Assembly: GCA_030697555.1 (NCBI GenBank)
Contig: JAUYPV010000115.1
Coordinates: 1-64,000, forward strand
Origin: Hyphomonadaceae bacterium
GTDB lineage: Bacteria > Pseudomonadota > Alphaproteobacteria > Caulobacterales > Hyphomonadaceae
DNA length: 64,000 nt
Direction of reading: 5' to 3'
Shown here: in pieces, positions 50,497 to 59,925 of the stretch
How the letters are laid out: each line of letters opens with the position of its first letter
Position numbering within the stretch: the stretch's first letter is position 1
Program-made: the position numbers and the translations under genes
The notes under the pieces: model-generated
Seen by the model: only the letters and a program-made list of their open reading frames with translations
What the model was told of the DNA's origin: nothing
Databases searched by the model: none

Positions 50497-50550
50497 GGCG
50501 TCACCGTATGACGCCGTTCGTTTCGACCCCGGCTGCACACCGTGCAGCCG
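50497..50550 (+). terminator. Two tandem hairpins between genes
   Basis: GGCGTCA/TGACGCC (50497-50515) and CGGCTGCAC/GTGCAGCCG (50530-50550, loop ACC) are perfect. The second is followed by AGTCTTTCT. They may end the reductase transcript or act as an attenuator for the next gene, whose ribosome site follows. Confidence 0.5.
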
Positions 50551-50577
50551 AGTCTTTCTGGAAGGAGGCCACGCCTC

Positions 50578-51483
50578 ATGGCGCGCCTGTTCAACAGCTA
50601 CGTGATGGTCGACTGGAGCGCCGCCTCCAAGCCAGCCACAGGCGCGGATTCCATCTGGATCGGCGCGCTGACGCCTGATGCGCGCATGAAGCTGACCTTC
50701 AAGGCGTCGAACCCGCCCACGCGCGCCAAGGCGATCGAGGAGCTGGAGGACATTCTCGCCCGCTGCCTCAAGCGCGGCGACCGCGTGCTGCTGGGCGTCG
50801 ATTTCCCGATGGGCTTCCCCGCCGGGACTGCGGAAGCCTTGAAGCTGAAGGGCGATCCGTGGCGCGCGACGCGCGATTTCCTGCTCAAGGAAATGAAGGA
50901 CAAGCCTGACAACTCGAACAACCGCTTCGCCCTGGCGGCGCGGATGAACCGCCTCATGTCCGGCGGCCCCTTCCCGTTCTGGGGCTGCTCCAAGAAGGAC
51001 GAGCTGACGACTCTGTCAGTCAAGAAATCGCGCGAGCATGGCAAGGGCGACGTGCCGGAATTCCGCGTAACCGAAATCGCGGCGCTAAACGCCAAGAAAG
51101 CGCGCCCGCAACCGGTGTGGAAGATCGCCTATGCCGGGGCCATCGGCGGCCAGACGATGACCGGCATTCCGGCCATCGAACGGCTGCGCGAAAAATTTCC
51201 GGCGCTGAAGATCTGGCCGTTCGAAATCCCGCTCGACAAGGTCGACGAGGCGGCGCTGGACGGCGCGCGCATCGTCGTCGCTGAGGTCCTGCCGACGCTC
51301 AACGCGACCAAGCAGGAGGTCAGTGAGATCCGCGACGAGGCCCAGATCCGCTCGATCTGCGAGGCGCTTGCCGAACGTGACGCGTCCGGAAAGCTGGGAA
51401 CGCTTTTCGGGGGCGAGGCCAAGCTGAAGGACTCGGAGAAAGCCCAGGCTGCCTCTGAAGAGGGGTGGATTCTGGGGATATAG
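50578..51483 (+). CDS. DUF429-like conserved protein (RNase H-like fold suspected)
   Basis: A 301-residue cytoplasmic protein. The beginning YVMVDWSAASKPATGADSIWIG and LLGVDFPMGFP resemble DUF429-type proteins with an RNase H-like fold. A lysine-rich stretch runs around 140-170. It has been labelled in databases with molybdopterin or cobalamin names, but I see nothing to support those. AAGGAGG stands nine bases before the ATG at 50578. Two hairpins precede it. Confidence 0.65.
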   Translation: MARLFNSYVMVDWSAASKPATGADSIWIGALTPDARMKLTFKASNPPTRAKAIEELEDILARCLKRGDRVLLGVDFPMGFPAGTAEALKLKGDPWRATRDFLLKEMKDKPDNSNNRFALAARMNRLMSGGPFPFWGCSKKDELTTLSVKKSREHGKGDVPEFRVTEIAALNAKKARPQPVWKIAYAGAIGGQTMTGIPAIERLREKFPALKIWPFEIPLDKVDEAALDGARIVVAEVLPTLNATKQEVSEIRDEAQIRSICEALAERDASGKLGTLFGGEAKLKDSEKAQAASEEGWILGI

Positions 51484-51628
51484 CCAGTATTTCCGGGCGT
51501 TTCTGGCGTTTTCGGGATTGTCGAATCGACTGAACCGGCGTCGTTTTGTAACGAAGCCGTGAACACGGCCGATTCTACTAACCGCCAGCCTTGTTTCACG
51601 AGGCGCGGCGGGCCCGAAAGGAGCAGCC

Positions 51629-51898
51629 ATGAACAAGACCGAACTCATCAAGTCCATTTCGGACTCGACTGGCCTCAAGAACACCGAGGCGACGCGCATC
51701 GTCGACGCCGTGTTCGATACGATCACCGCCAGCCTGAAGCGCGGCGAGCAGGTCGCCATCTCCGGCTTCGGTACGTTCGTGGCCAAGACGCGCGCGGCGC
51801 GCGAAGGCCGCAATCCGTCGACCGGCAACCCGATCCACATCCCGGCGCGCACCTCGGCGGCGTTCAAGCCCGCCACCGCGATGAAGGATCTCAAATAG
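51629..51898 (+). CDS. hup: HU family DNA-binding protein
   Basis: An 89-residue nucleoid protein, homo- or heterodimeric. The pattern MNKTELIKSISDSTGL, ISGFGTFVAKTRAAREGRNPSTG and the arm NPIHIPARTSAAFKPA are classic HU. AAAGGAG is placed before the ATG. Conserved proline in the DNA-binding arm (IPARTSA) is present. It stands alone. Confidence 0.97.
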   Translation: MNKTELIKSISDSTGLKNTEATRIVDAVFDTITASLKRGEQVAISGFGTFVAKTRAAREGRNPSTGNPIHIPARTSAAFKPATAMKDLK

Positions 51899-51956
51899 AG
51901 ATTGGAGCCCTCTGCCCGTCCGGCTGCTCGCTACACTCGGACGACATGCGGGGCTC

Positions 51957-53327
51957 TTATGCGGCGCGCGGTATCCCGAAACGGACGCCGCGCGCCGCTT
52001 TCCATTCCAGCGCGAGTATCTGGCAGAGGCCGGCCAGCACCGACGCGATCGAAATCCCGATGAACACGCCCCAGACACCGCGGCCTTCGTGCAGCGCCAG
52101 CCACCAGCACAGCGGCAGCATAACGAAGATGTAGCTGCCGACATGAATCAGCGTCGGCGTCCACACCACGTTCTGCGCGCGCAGCGCCATCGAGCCCACC
52201 GCCTGCAACCCATCGAAGATCGTGACGAACGCCGCGAAGGCCAGCATCAGCGCCAGCGTCGGCACCAGGTGCGCGCCAGCGGAGGCGGCTTCAGAACCGT
52301 TGAGCGACTGCACCGCCACGAAGTCCCGAAGCACAATCAGGGCGAGCGCCAGTCCCAGGCCCAGCAACGTCGCGGCGGCGACGCCTAGCCTGGAAGCGTT
52401 CTGCACGCCCTGCGCATCGCCGCGGCCATAGCTCTCCGCGACACGCACGCTCGTGGCCGTGCCCATGCCGACATAAATCATGAAGATCACGCCCATGAAC
52501 TGGACCGTGAGACCGTAGATCGTGCCTGAATCCAGCGAGACCAGCGTGGCGATCACGAAGGTGAGGTTGAACGACCCCCACTCGGCGATGTTGGCGATGC
52601 CTGTGCCGATGCCCACCATGTTCTGGCGCTTGAACTCGTCCGCCGGGCCTTTCGGCGCAGGCCTGAACGCCGGCGTCCAGACCGCGACGGCGACCAGGAA
52701 CAGCGCCAGCATGAAATAGCGCGAGGACGTCGTCGCCCACACCACGCCGATGGCGCCAAAGTCCGGCACCAGCATCAGACCCACGACGAGGTTGAACACC
52801 ACCGCCGACATGTTGATGGCGGTGGCTATGTTGGGCTTGCGCAGCGCCTCCAGATAGAACTGGCACGCCAGCCCGGCCATATGCGCCACTGCGCCGTGGG
52901 CGAGGATATGAGTGGAGCGTGTCGTCGGCTCTGCGATCGACGGATCGAAGCCGACAAGGTCGAGCAGCGGCCGCGCCACCACGAGGCAGACAACCGTCGC
53001 GATCGCGCCATAGACCAGCGCCACCACCATGCCGCGCCGGAAGATGCGGCCGGTTTCATTGCCCTTGCCCGAGCCGTTGAGCTCGGCGGTCAGCACCTGC
53101 ACGCCGATCATCAGCCCCATGCCGAAGCCGAACATCACGCCGATCGGCAGCCAGCCATTCAGCACGAACGGCAGCTCGCCCGGCGCATAGCGGCCCAGCA
53201 GCACCGCATCGGTGAGGCTCATCAGCATGAACGACGCGCGCGAGATCGCGACCGGCACCGCAAGGCGCGTCAGGTCGAGCATCTCTTTCGGGCGCGCCCA
53301 TGCAGGGAGGCGTGCTGCGGCGGTCAT
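51957..53327 (-). CDS. MATE family multidrug efflux transporter
   Basis: A 456-residue protein with 12 predicted transmembrane helices in two MatE halves (LTRLAVPVAISRASFMLMSL near the N-terminus; VGIGTGIANIAEWGSFNLTFV at the start of the second half). It should export cationic drugs or metabolites against a sodium or proton gradient. The start MTAAARLPAW at 53327 is chosen; the upstream open frame is proline/arginine-rich. Confidence 0.93.
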   Translation of the reverse strand: MTAAARLPAWARPKEMLDLTRLAVPVAISRASFMLMSLTDAVLLGRYAPGELPFVLNGWLPIGVMFGFGMGLMIGVQVLTAELNGSGKGNETGRIFRRGMVVALVYGAIATVVCLVVARPLLDLVGFDPSIAEPTTRSTHILAHGAVAHMAGLACQFYLEALRKPNIATAINMSAVVFNLVVGLMLVPDFGAIGVVWATTSSRYFMLALFLVAVAVWTPAFRPAPKGPADEFKRQNMVGIGTGIANIAEWGSFNLTFVIATLVSLDSGTIYGLTVQFMGVIFMIYVGMGTATSVRVAESYGRGDAQGVQNASRLGVAAATLLGLGLALALIVLRDFVAVQSLNGSEAASAGAHLVPTLALMLAFAAFVTIFDGLQAVGSMALRAQNVVWTPTLIHVGSYIFVMLPLCWWLALHEGRGVWGVFIGISIASVLAGLCQILALEWKAARGVRFGIPRAA

Positions 53328-53489
53328 GGGTAACTCCGTCACGCGTCTGTCGCGCGTGTTTGGGGGCAGTCTTTTCGGGGGCTTAGGCCGTCCTGGCCCT
53401 GAGATGGGACAAGCCGCGGCGAGACGCAATGCGCCATTCCGTGAATTAAGACCGGAAAGCCTGCCAGAAAGCCTGAGCGTGTGGCCGGA

Positions 53490-53942
53490 TCAGCGCGAGC
53501 AGCTGGTGATCCCGCCGGACTGGTCGGTGCGGACCAGCGATTTCGGCTCCAGCTTGAAGGTCGAGATCACCGGCACGTTCACCACCATCGCGTCGATCAT
53601 CGCCTGCATGTCTTCGACGGGAGACGGCTGCCCGGCTGTCTTGGCGGTGGCGACCTTGAAGTCGGTGACCACTTCCTCGAGCGTGCCGTCCGGAAGCAGT
53701 TTCCATGTCCCGTTGCCGGTTCCGGTCATCTCGATGGTTGCGTCGGGAATCGCGACGTTCGAAGTCACCTTGCTCTTGCCGCCTGCGACGAAGGTCATTG
53801 GCCCTGTGATGACCGCCCCATTCGAATTGGACGAGCAATTCCAGGTCCCAACCAACAGCTCTTCGGTCTTCGGCGCCTGGGCCTCGGACACAGCAGCGCA
53901 CGCTACGAGGAAAAGAGCGGCGGCAAATCCAGTCGATCTCAT
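53490..53942 (-). CDS. Small secreted protein, paralogue A
   Basis: A 150-residue protein with a signal peptide (RSTGFAAALFLVACAAVSEA). The mature part LLVGTWNCSSNSNGAVITGPMTFVAGGKSK is similar to the next gene's LLGAWNCDATIGGGSLKGLMTYAEGGKGT, so they are paralogues. Both keep a C-terminal Cys that could pair with the Cys of WNC. No family recognised; a small beta-barrel (lipocalin-like) fold is plausible. Confidence 0.7.
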   Translation of the reverse strand: MRSTGFAAALFLVACAAVSEAQAPKTEELLVGTWNCSSNSNGAVITGPMTFVAGGKSKVTSNVAIPDATIEMTGTGNGTWKLLPDGTLEEVVTDFKVATAKTAGQPSPVEDMQAMIDAMVVNVPVISTFKLEPKSLVRTDQSGGITSCSR

Positions 53943-54020
53943 GAAGTTATCCCCTGCAAGGCAGACGTAGGCCCACGGAGTAACCGCGAGCGGATTTCAG
54001 GTCCAGATGGAAGAACAGCC

Positions 54021-54485
54021 CTAGACCGCCGGCCGCGTGCAGGCCGTGACCGTGCCGTCGGTGGCGGTGAGCGTGAGGTTGGTCTTGTCCAGCTTGATCG
54101 TTGACGTCGCGGTCTGGCCAGCCAGCATAGGCGCCAGCATCGACTGCGCCATCGCCGGCGGCACGTCCCGGTCGCCTATCTTCACGCTGGTGAGGTTGAC
54201 GGTGGTGATGGTGGATTCGAGCTTGGTGTCTTCCTCGAGCAGCTTCCACGTCGCCTCCCCGTCGCCCGCCGCGACGATGGGCTGCGCGCCGATCTTGCCT
54301 GTATAGTCGAGCTTCACGGTTCCCTTGCCGCCCTCGGCATAGGTCATCAAGCCCTTGAGGCTGCCGCCCCCGATGGTGGCATCGCAGTTCCACGCTCCGA
54401 GCAATTGCTGGGTCACCGTCGGGGGCGACGAAGCGCAGCCTGCTGCGGCAACAAGCGCGACAGTCGAGATCAGAATCCGCTTCAT
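54021..54485 (-). CDS. Small secreted lipoprotein, paralogue B
   Basis: A 154-residue protein with a lipobox (VAAAGC, Cys17) and the same core as paralogue A, ending TVTACTRPAV. GGAGA precedes the ATG at 54485. The two genes and the LPMO-like gene upstream are all on the minus strand with gaps of 70-80 bases, so they may form an operon. Function unknown. Confidence 0.72.
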   Translation of the reverse strand: MKRILISTVALVAAAGCASSPPTVTQQLLGAWNCDATIGGGSLKGLMTYAEGGKGTVKLDYTGKIGAQPIVAAGDGEATWKLLEEDTKLESTITTVNLTSVKIGDRDVPPAMAQSMLAPMLAGQTATSTIKLDKTNLTLTATDGTVTACTRPAV

Positions 54486-54554
54486 GGGGGTCTCCTCTGC
54501 AGGAGCCTCTAGCACAACCGACCGGGACGCCAAAACCCGCCAGCTACCGGCGTA

Positions 54555-55169
54555 TCACTTCTGCCCCGGCCAGCCCTTGTCGATCGGCAGCGCTGGATTG
54601 GCAGTGATCTTCAGGTCGGCGCAGTGGTGGTAGGTGAAGTCGCCATCCCTATTGAGGCCGTGCTCTTCCATGAACTGAATGATCTGCACCGTGCATGTCT
54701 CGCAGTTGATGTTCGGCAGCTTCACGTCGGTCTCCAGGAACGTGCCTTTCGGCACCGGTGCCCTGTGCTCGAACAGGCCGTCGACCAGCACCGGAGCCTT
54801 CGGCGCCGGATCGATCTTGCCCGACACCGAGATCGGCCCGCGCGGCGAGTCACGCGTCACCGCTTCGGGATCGGCCGGCAGCTCGCTGCGGTCCAGTACC
54901 GACAGCGCCACGCGGTAGAAGCCCGGATGATAGATCGTCTCCTGCACCTTGATGTGCAGCATGTCCCCGCCGCGCATCTCGGTGACCTTGCCCGTCGGCG
55001 TGCCCGGGGCGTCGGCCTTCGCACCGCACGGGCCAGCCTTCTGCGGATCACCGAGCACGTTCTCGACCAGCCAGGAATCGGGCGCAGCAAGGATGAAGTG
55101 AGCCGATGCCGGCGCAGCAACCAACAACACCGCCGAGGCGCAAAGCAACGCCGAAACATGAGGCTTCAT
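54555..55169 (-). CDS. Secreted LPMO-like protein with mature N-terminal histidine (SCE4755-like)
   Basis: A 204-residue exported protein. Signal cleavage after ASA (residue 23) would leave His24 as first residue (HFILAAPDSW), the hallmark of a copper histidine brace. Further histidines stand in ETIYHPGFYRV and in TYHHC (181-182), and cysteine pairs (CETC, HHC) could form disulfides. It resembles SCE4755-type polysaccharide monooxygenase-like proteins of bacteria, by memory. Enzyme activity is not established for that group; copper binding is likely. It is cotranscribed with the small secreted paralogues. Confidence 0.7.
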   Translation of the reverse strand: MKPHVSALLCASAVLLVAAPASAHFILAAPDSWLVENVLGDPQKAGPCGAKADAPGTPTGKVTEMRGGDMLHIKVQETIYHPGFYRVALSVLDRSELPADPEAVTRDSPRGPISVSGKIDPAPKAPVLVDGLFEHRAPVPKGTFLETDVKLPNINCETCTVQIIQFMEEHGLNRDGDFTYHHCADLKITANPALPIDKGWPGQK

Positions 55170-55265
55170 CTGGATAGGTCCCTTACCTGATCATCGAAAT
55201 CACGCAGTCATCTAGTCAGGTATGCAGACGAAAAGCGACCGCCCGCATCCACACGGCAAGATAAA

Positions 55266-55300
55266 CTCCGTGTGTGTGTCCACACACCGCGTGTGTGTTT
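55266..55300. repeat. GTGTGTG/CACACAC hairpin with a further GTGTGTG copy
   Basis: GTGTGTG (55272-55278) pairs with CACACAC (55281-55287), and a third CGTGTGTG follows. It lies after the DAHP synthase stop on the minus strand and may help end its transcript; no T run is seen. Confidence 0.4.
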
Positions 55301-55313
55301 TCTCGTTACGCCG

Positions 55314-56768
55314 TCAGCTCTTCCGCTTCTTCGCCAGCTTGTCGGCGATGAGGAAGGCCAGCTCCAGCGCCTGTTCGTTGTTGAGGCGCGGGTCGCACGC
55401 GGTCTTGTAGGCCTGGCTGAGGTTCTCTGCACTGATCTGCGTCGAGCCGCCCGTGCACTCGGTGACGTTCTGCCCCGTCATCTCGAAGTGCACGCCGCCC
55501 GCATGAGCGCCTTCGCTTTCGACAATGTCGATGAAGGAGCTGATTTCCGAGAGAATACGCTCGAACGGGCGCGTCTTGAAATCGCCCTTCGTTTCCGTGT
55601 TGCCGTGCATCGGATCGGACGACCACGCCACCTTGCGGCCTTCCTTCTGTACGCGGCGCACCAGCTTCGGCAGGCCGCCCGCCACCTTGTCCGACCCGAA
55701 GCGCGCGATGAGCGTCAGCCTGCCTGGAACGTTGTCCGGGTTCAGCTTGTCGATCAGGCGGATCATGTCGTCCTCGGCCAGCGACGGCCCGCACTTCATG
55801 CCGATCGGGTTCTTCACGCCGCTGCAGAACTCGACGTGAGCGTGGTCGAGCTGCCGCGTACGGTCGCCGATCCAGATCATGTGCGCCGACGTGTCATAGA
55901 ACTCGCCCGGACGCGTGGAGTCTTCCCGCGTCATCGCTTCCTCGTAGCCCAGCAGCAGCGCTTCGTGAGACGTGAAGAAGCTGGTGCGGTCAAGCGCCGG
56001 TGTCGTCTCCGCCGTGATGCCGATGGCCGCCATGAAGTCGAGTGTATCGGTGATACGGTCTGCAACTTCGCGGTAATGGCGCCCCGCCGCCGAGCGCTGC
56101 ACGAAGTCGAGCATCCATGTGTTGACGTTCTGCAGCCCGGCATAGCCGCCCTGCGTAAACGCGCGCACCAGGTTCAGCGTCGCCGCCGATTGCGAGTAGG
56201 CCTGCAGCAGGCGCTGCGGATCCGGCAAGCGCGCTTCTTTCGTGAACGCCCGGTCGTTGATGTTGTCACCGCGATAGGACGGCAGCGTCACGCCGTTCTG
56301 CGTCTCCGTCGGAGCTGATCTCGGTTTTGCAAACTGTCCCGCGATGCGCCCCACCTTCACCACCGGCTTGCGCCCGGCGAATGTCAGCACCACCGCCATC
56401 TGCAGGAAGAGGCGCAGCATGTCGCGGATGTTGTTGGGATGGAATTCCTCGAAGCTTTCGGCGCAATCGCCGCCCTGCAGCAGGAAGGCCTTGCCCTCCG
56501 CCACCTCGGCCAGCTTCGCCGTCAGCGTCCGCGCCTCGCCCGCGAACACCAGCGGCGGATAGGAGGAAAGCTGTTTCTCGACCGCGGCGAGCTTGGCCGG
56601 ATCGGGATAGTCGGCCGGGATGTGCATCGCCGGCTTCGACCGCCAGGACGAAGGCGACCACGCCTGCCCTGCACCGCTGCCGTCCTGAGGCGTCATGCTC
56701 TTGCCTGCACCAAGGTTACCGGCGCGATCTAGGAGCTCGCCGAAGCCCGCGTCAATTCGATCAGTCAT
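55314..56768 (-). CDS. 3-deoxy-7-phosphoheptulonate synthase, class II
   Basis: A 484-residue class II (plant/mycobacterial type) DAHP synthase, first step of the shikimate pathway, condensing phosphoenolpyruvate and erythrose 4-phosphate. Motifs are [14 protein letters not shown] (about 96-109), [24 protein letters not shown]-like [10 protein letters not shown] and [10 protein letters not shown]. The N-terminal 25 residues are extra. It follows asd by a few bases on the same strand, so aspartate- and aromatic-family synthesis genes are adjacent. Confidence 0.96.
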   Translation of the reverse strand: MTDRIDAGFGELLDRAGNLGAGKSMTPQDGSGAGQAWSPSSWRSKPAMHIPADYPDPAKLAAVEKQLSSYPPLVFAGEARTLTAKLAEVAEGKAFLLQGGDCAESFEEFHPNNIRDMLRLFLQMAVVLTFAGRKPVVKVGRIAGQFAKPRSAPTETQNGVTLPSYRGDNINDRAFTKEARLPDPQRLLQAYSQSAATLNLVRAFTQGGYAGLQNVNTWMLDFVQRSAAGRHYREVADRITDTLDFMAAIGITAETTPALDRTSFFTSHEALLLGYEEAMTREDSTRPGEFYDTSAHMIWIGDRTRQLDHAHVEFCSGVKNPIGMKCGPSLAEDDMIRLIDKLNPDNVPGRLTLIARFGSDKVAGGLPKLVRRVQKEGRKVAWSSDPMHGNTETKGDFKTRPFERILSEISSFIDIVESEGAHAGGVHFEMTGQNVTECTGGSTQISAENLSQAYKTACDPRLNNEQALELAFLIADKLAKKRKS

Positions 56769-56775
56769 AACACTC

Positions 56776-57825
56776 TCACGGAAGCTTTTCGGCGATCTGC
56801 ACGGCGTTCAGCGCCGCGCCCTTCAGCAGCTGGTCGCCCGAAATGAACAGCGCCAGCGAGTGGCCGGTCGGGTCCGAGATATCTTCCCGGATACGGCCCA
56901 CCAGCACATCGTTCTGGCCCGAGGATTCCACCGGCATGGGGAAGTGGTTCTTCGCGCGGTCGTCCACCACCTTCACGCCGGGCGCCTTCGCCAGCAGCGT
57001 GCGCGCCGCATCGACCGACACCTTGTCCGCGAACTCTACCGTCATAGCCATCGAGTGGGCGCGCAACACAGGCACGCGCACGCAGGTCACGCCCACGCGC
57101 AGCTCCGGCAGCGACATGATCTTGCGCAGTTCCTTGACGACCTTCTGCTCCTCGCCGTTGTAGCCATCCTCGCCGATCGTCGTGTTGTGGCTGAACAGGT
57201 TGAACGCGTAGGGATGCGGCAGCACTTTCGGCAGATAGCTCTCGCCCTTGAGATAGGCGCGCGTGGCTTCCTCCAGCTCGTCCATTGCCGGCCGCCCCGC
57301 GCCCGAGGCCGACTGGTAGGTCGAGGCGATCACCCGCTTCAACTTGCCCGCCTGGTGCAATGGCCACAACGCCATCACCATGATCGCCGCCACGCAGTTC
57401 GGGTTGGCGTAGATTCTCTGCTTCGGCGTGATGAGATTGCCGTTCACTTCCGGAACGACGAGCGGCACGGACGCGTCCATGCGGAACGCCGACGAGTTGT
57501 CGATCGCCACCGCGCCGGCCTTCACCGCGATCGGCACGTATTTCTGCGAGATGTCTGCCTCCGACGCGAACAGCGCCACGTCGACGCCGTCGAACGCGTC
57601 ATCCGTCAGCACCTGCATCTCGACTTCCTTGCCGAGGAATTTGAAGCGCTTGCCTGCGGAACGTTCAGACGCGAACACCTTCAGCGTCCCCGTCGGAATG
57701 CTCGACGCCTCGAGGCAGCGCAGCATTTCCGCGCCCACCGCACCGGTGGCGCCGACCACGGCGACCGTCTTGCCGGCAACGCTCTTCGAAGCGCTGCGGG
57801 TTGCGGTTTCACTTGCCTGGGTCAC
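56776..57825 (-). CDS. asd: Aspartate-semialdehyde dehydrogenase
   Basis: A 349-residue enzyme of lysine, threonine and methionine synthesis. The nucleotide-binding motif is [12 protein letters not shown] (24-35), the catalytic cysteine is Cys144 in ANPNCVA, and [16 protein letters not shown] is typical near the C-terminus. Translation begins at GTG 57825. Its AGGAG ribosome site is part of a 6-bp hairpin (57833-57854). The gene ends eight bases before the start of the DAHP synthase. Confidence 0.96.
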   Translation of the reverse strand: MTQASETATRSASKSVAGKTVAVVGATGAVGAEMLRCLEASSIPTGTLKVFASERSAGKRFKFLGKEVEMQVLTDDAFDGVDVALFASEADISQKYVPIAVKAGAVAIDNSSAFRMDASVPLVVPEVNGNLITPKQRIYANPNCVAAIMVMALWPLHQAGKLKRVIASTYQSASGAGRPAMDELEEATRAYLKGESYLPKVLPHPYAFNLFSHNTTIGEDGYNGEEQKVVKELRKIMSLPELRVGVTCVRVPVLRAHSMAMTVEFADKVSVDAARTLLAKAPGVKVVDDRAKNHFPMPVESSGQNDVLVGRIREDISDPTGHSLALFISGDQLLKGAALNAVQIAEKLP

Positions 57826-58134
57826 GGTGGTCGTCTCCTGTTGTGCCGGGAGACAGGGCCGAAGCTTGCCCCATCCGGTTTCCGGCGGGGCTGGTCGGCG
57901 GGCTTCAGCTAGCAGTCATAGCCAAGCGCGCCATCCGCCCCACCGGGCTAATGGTTTTCCAGAAGTAGCGCTTGGAAAACATGCGTTGCATGGTCGGGGC
58001 TTCTACGTGGAGCGGTACAAAAGGTCAATCCGCGCATTGGATATGGGCTATTCGATGCGGTTTCAGGTAAATCCTGTCCTCCGCAGCCTGTGCCCGAGGT
58101 TGGCGCCTGCGCGAATGTGTGGGAAATTTCCTAC
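57826..58134. other. 309-base intergenic region
   Basis: This lies between divergent asd (minus) and mntA (plus). It holds the asd ribosome-site hairpin (57833-57854) and an inverted repeat GTTTTCCA/TGGAAAAC near 57953-57979. No gene is seen. Confidence 0.5.
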
Positions 58135-58422
58135 ATGCCACGCGATGATCTTCTCGCTCGCCTCAATGCCCTCAGACCCTGGTTAAGGACCCAGGGTGTC
58201 GAACGCTTGCGGGTCTTCGGCTCGCACGCGCGCGACACCGCTGGACCGGAAAGCGATGTGGACCTGATTGCGGATTTTTCCCGCAATGTAAGTCTGCTCG
58301 ACCTGATCGGCCTTCAGCAATCCCTGTCCCTGCGGCTCGGCGCTCCCGTGGACCTTGCGACCTCAGCGGGATTGAAAGCACGTGTCCGGGATCGGATCGA
58401 AGCCGAAGCTGTCGATGCCTGA
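58135..58422 (+). CDS. mntA: MntA-like nucleotidyltransferase antitoxin
   Basis: A 95-residue minimal nucleotidyltransferase. The motif GSHARDTAGPESDVDL (29-44) is the GSx10DxD signature, with Asp41 and Asp43. In type VII toxin-antitoxin systems MntA AMPylates the HepT toxin to neutralise it. The hepT gene overlaps its end by eight bases. No strong ribosome site is seen (GGGAA is near). Confidence 0.9.
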   Translation: MPRDDLLARLNALRPWLRTQGVERLRVFGSHARDTAGPESDVDLIADFSRNVSLLDLIGLQQSLSLRLGAPVDLATSAGLKARVRDRIEAEAVDA

Positions 58423-58753
58423 CCGGGCAGACACGGACTGGTTGCTCGACATTCTTGAGGAAGCGGACCTCATCGCAACCGCAACAAGCGGCAGCACATT
58501 CGAGCAGTTTTCCGCAGACCCGGTGCTGCAGCGCGCCGTGCTTCATATGCTGCAGACTATTGGCGAGGCTGCAAATCATCTGTCCTCACCGACGCTTGCG
58601 ACGATGTCGACGGTCCCATGGCCTTTGGTTCGCGGTCTCCGTAATCGCATCGTGCATGGGTACTTTGGGCTCGACCTTGGCGCTGTGTGGCTTACGGCGA
58701 CGGCAGAAGCGCCGCGACTTGCCGCGGCGGTGCGCGCGTCAGGATTGATCTAG
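58415..58753 (+). CDS. hepT: HepT-like HEPN ribonuclease toxin
   Basis: A 112-residue all-helical HEPN protein with the RNase motif RX4HXY at Arg76-His81-Tyr83 (RNRIVHGY). It is the toxin half of a MntA/HepT (type VII) pair. The antitoxin gene precedes it with an eight-base overlap, as usual. The nearby region shows no mobile-element signs. Confidence 0.9.
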   Translation: MPDRADTDWLLDILEEADLIATATSGSTFEQFSADPVLQRAVLHMLQTIGEAANHLSSPTLATMSTVPWPLVRGLRNRIVHGYFGLDLGAVWLTATAEAPRLAAAVRASGLI

Positions 58754-58845
58754 CGCCTATCCCTCTTGCGTTCTGCCGCGCAACGGCCTTACCTAGCGGC
58801 GATAGGGACGGGCCTGCGCCGCCGCTTACACAAGGGAGAGACGTC

Positions 58846-59910
58846 ATGACCATCTCACGCTGGCTTGCTGGCGCCGGCCTGATGGCCTTCGGGGCGCTGC
58901 ACGCGCCTGCCTCGGCCCAGGCGGTCACCCTGCTCAACGCGGCCTGTTCCTCGCCGCCGGTACTGCACTGCCCCGACAAGGCTTGCCCGGCCGCCGTCAC
59001 CAGCAGTCCGGGCAACGTCATGGACCGGAAGACCGGGCGGCAATACTTCCTCGACTATCCCTGCGACCTGAAACCGAACGAGAAGGTCACCTTTGTCCTC
59101 AACCTTCATGGCGGAGGCTCGATCGAGAACTGGCAGCGGCACTACTTCCCGATCGTGGATTACAAGGAGAAGTATCGCCTTGTGATCGCGACGCCGTATG
59201 GACCGGGCGGCATCTGGCAAGGCGAGCGCGACGATCCGCATCTGCGCAACATCGTGGAGCAGGTCGAAGGCGCGGTCGGCAAGGACAACATCAAGGCGTT
59301 CTGGCTCGCCGGCCACTCGTTCGGCGGGCAGACCTCCAACCGTCTCATCATGAACGACGCCTTCTTCACCGAGCGGGTCGACGGCTGGGTGTCGCTCTCC
59401 GGCGGCCGCCTCGGCTCCAAGCGGGAGGAAGTTCGCGCCACCATTCCGCGCGGCACACCTCCGCCGCCTGCAGCAACTCCTCCCGCCGCCACGCCAGGCG
59501 CCACACCACCCGCAGGCGGACCTCCCGCCGGAGGTCTTGCAGCCGACGCATCTGTCCTTCCGGCAAAGCCCTTCTCCTTCATCTACGAGGCGGGCGAGCA
59601 CGAGTGGGCGGCCGCCGGCGTACCGAAGGAATCGAAATGGGCGCAGAAGCTCGGCTGCAAAGCGCAGGCGTCTCCGCGCGAAATCACGGACGTGAAAGCC
59701 GGCTACGTGTTCGACAGCCGTCCGCAGGAGAACCGCAACAAGATCTGGGGCATGGACCCGCGCCCTGGCACGGCAAAGATCTGGGCCTATCCTGACTGCG
59801 CCGACGGCCGCGTCGTCGCCGACATCTCCCGCCTCGACAAGGGCCACACCGAAGGCCTTGAGCCGAAGATCACGGAAGAGATCGTGAAGATGATGCTGTC
59901 GGCGAAGTAG
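58846..59910 (+). CDS. Secreted alpha/beta hydrolase (polyhydroxybutyrate depolymerase-like)
   Basis: A 354-residue exported hydrolase with a signal peptide (ending ASAQA) and the nucleophile Ser158 in AGHSFGG. The front LNLHGGGSIENWQRHYFP gives the oxyanion-hole HGGG. A proline/alanine-rich insert sits at about 203-228. Similar proteins act on polyesters or feruloyl esters; no specific substrate is evident. GGGAGAG precedes the ATG at 58846. Confidence 0.85.
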   Translation: MTISRWLAGAGLMAFGALHAPASAQAVTLLNAACSSPPVLHCPDKACPAAVTSSPGNVMDRKTGRQYFLDYPCDLKPNEKVTFVLNLHGGGSIENWQRHYFPIVDYKEKYRLVIATPYGPGGIWQGERDDPHLRNIVEQVEGAVGKDNIKAFWLAGHSFGGQTSNRLIMNDAFFTERVDGWVSLSGGRLGSKREEVRATIPRGTPPPPAATPPAATPGATPPAGGPPAGGLAADASVLPAKPFSFIYEAGEHEWAAAGVPKESKWAQKLGCKAQASPREITDVKAGYVFDSRPQENRNKIWGMDPRPGTAKIWAYPDCADGRVVADISRLDKGHTEGLEPKITEEIVKMMLSAK

Positions 59911-59925
59911 CCTCGCCCAATCGCC

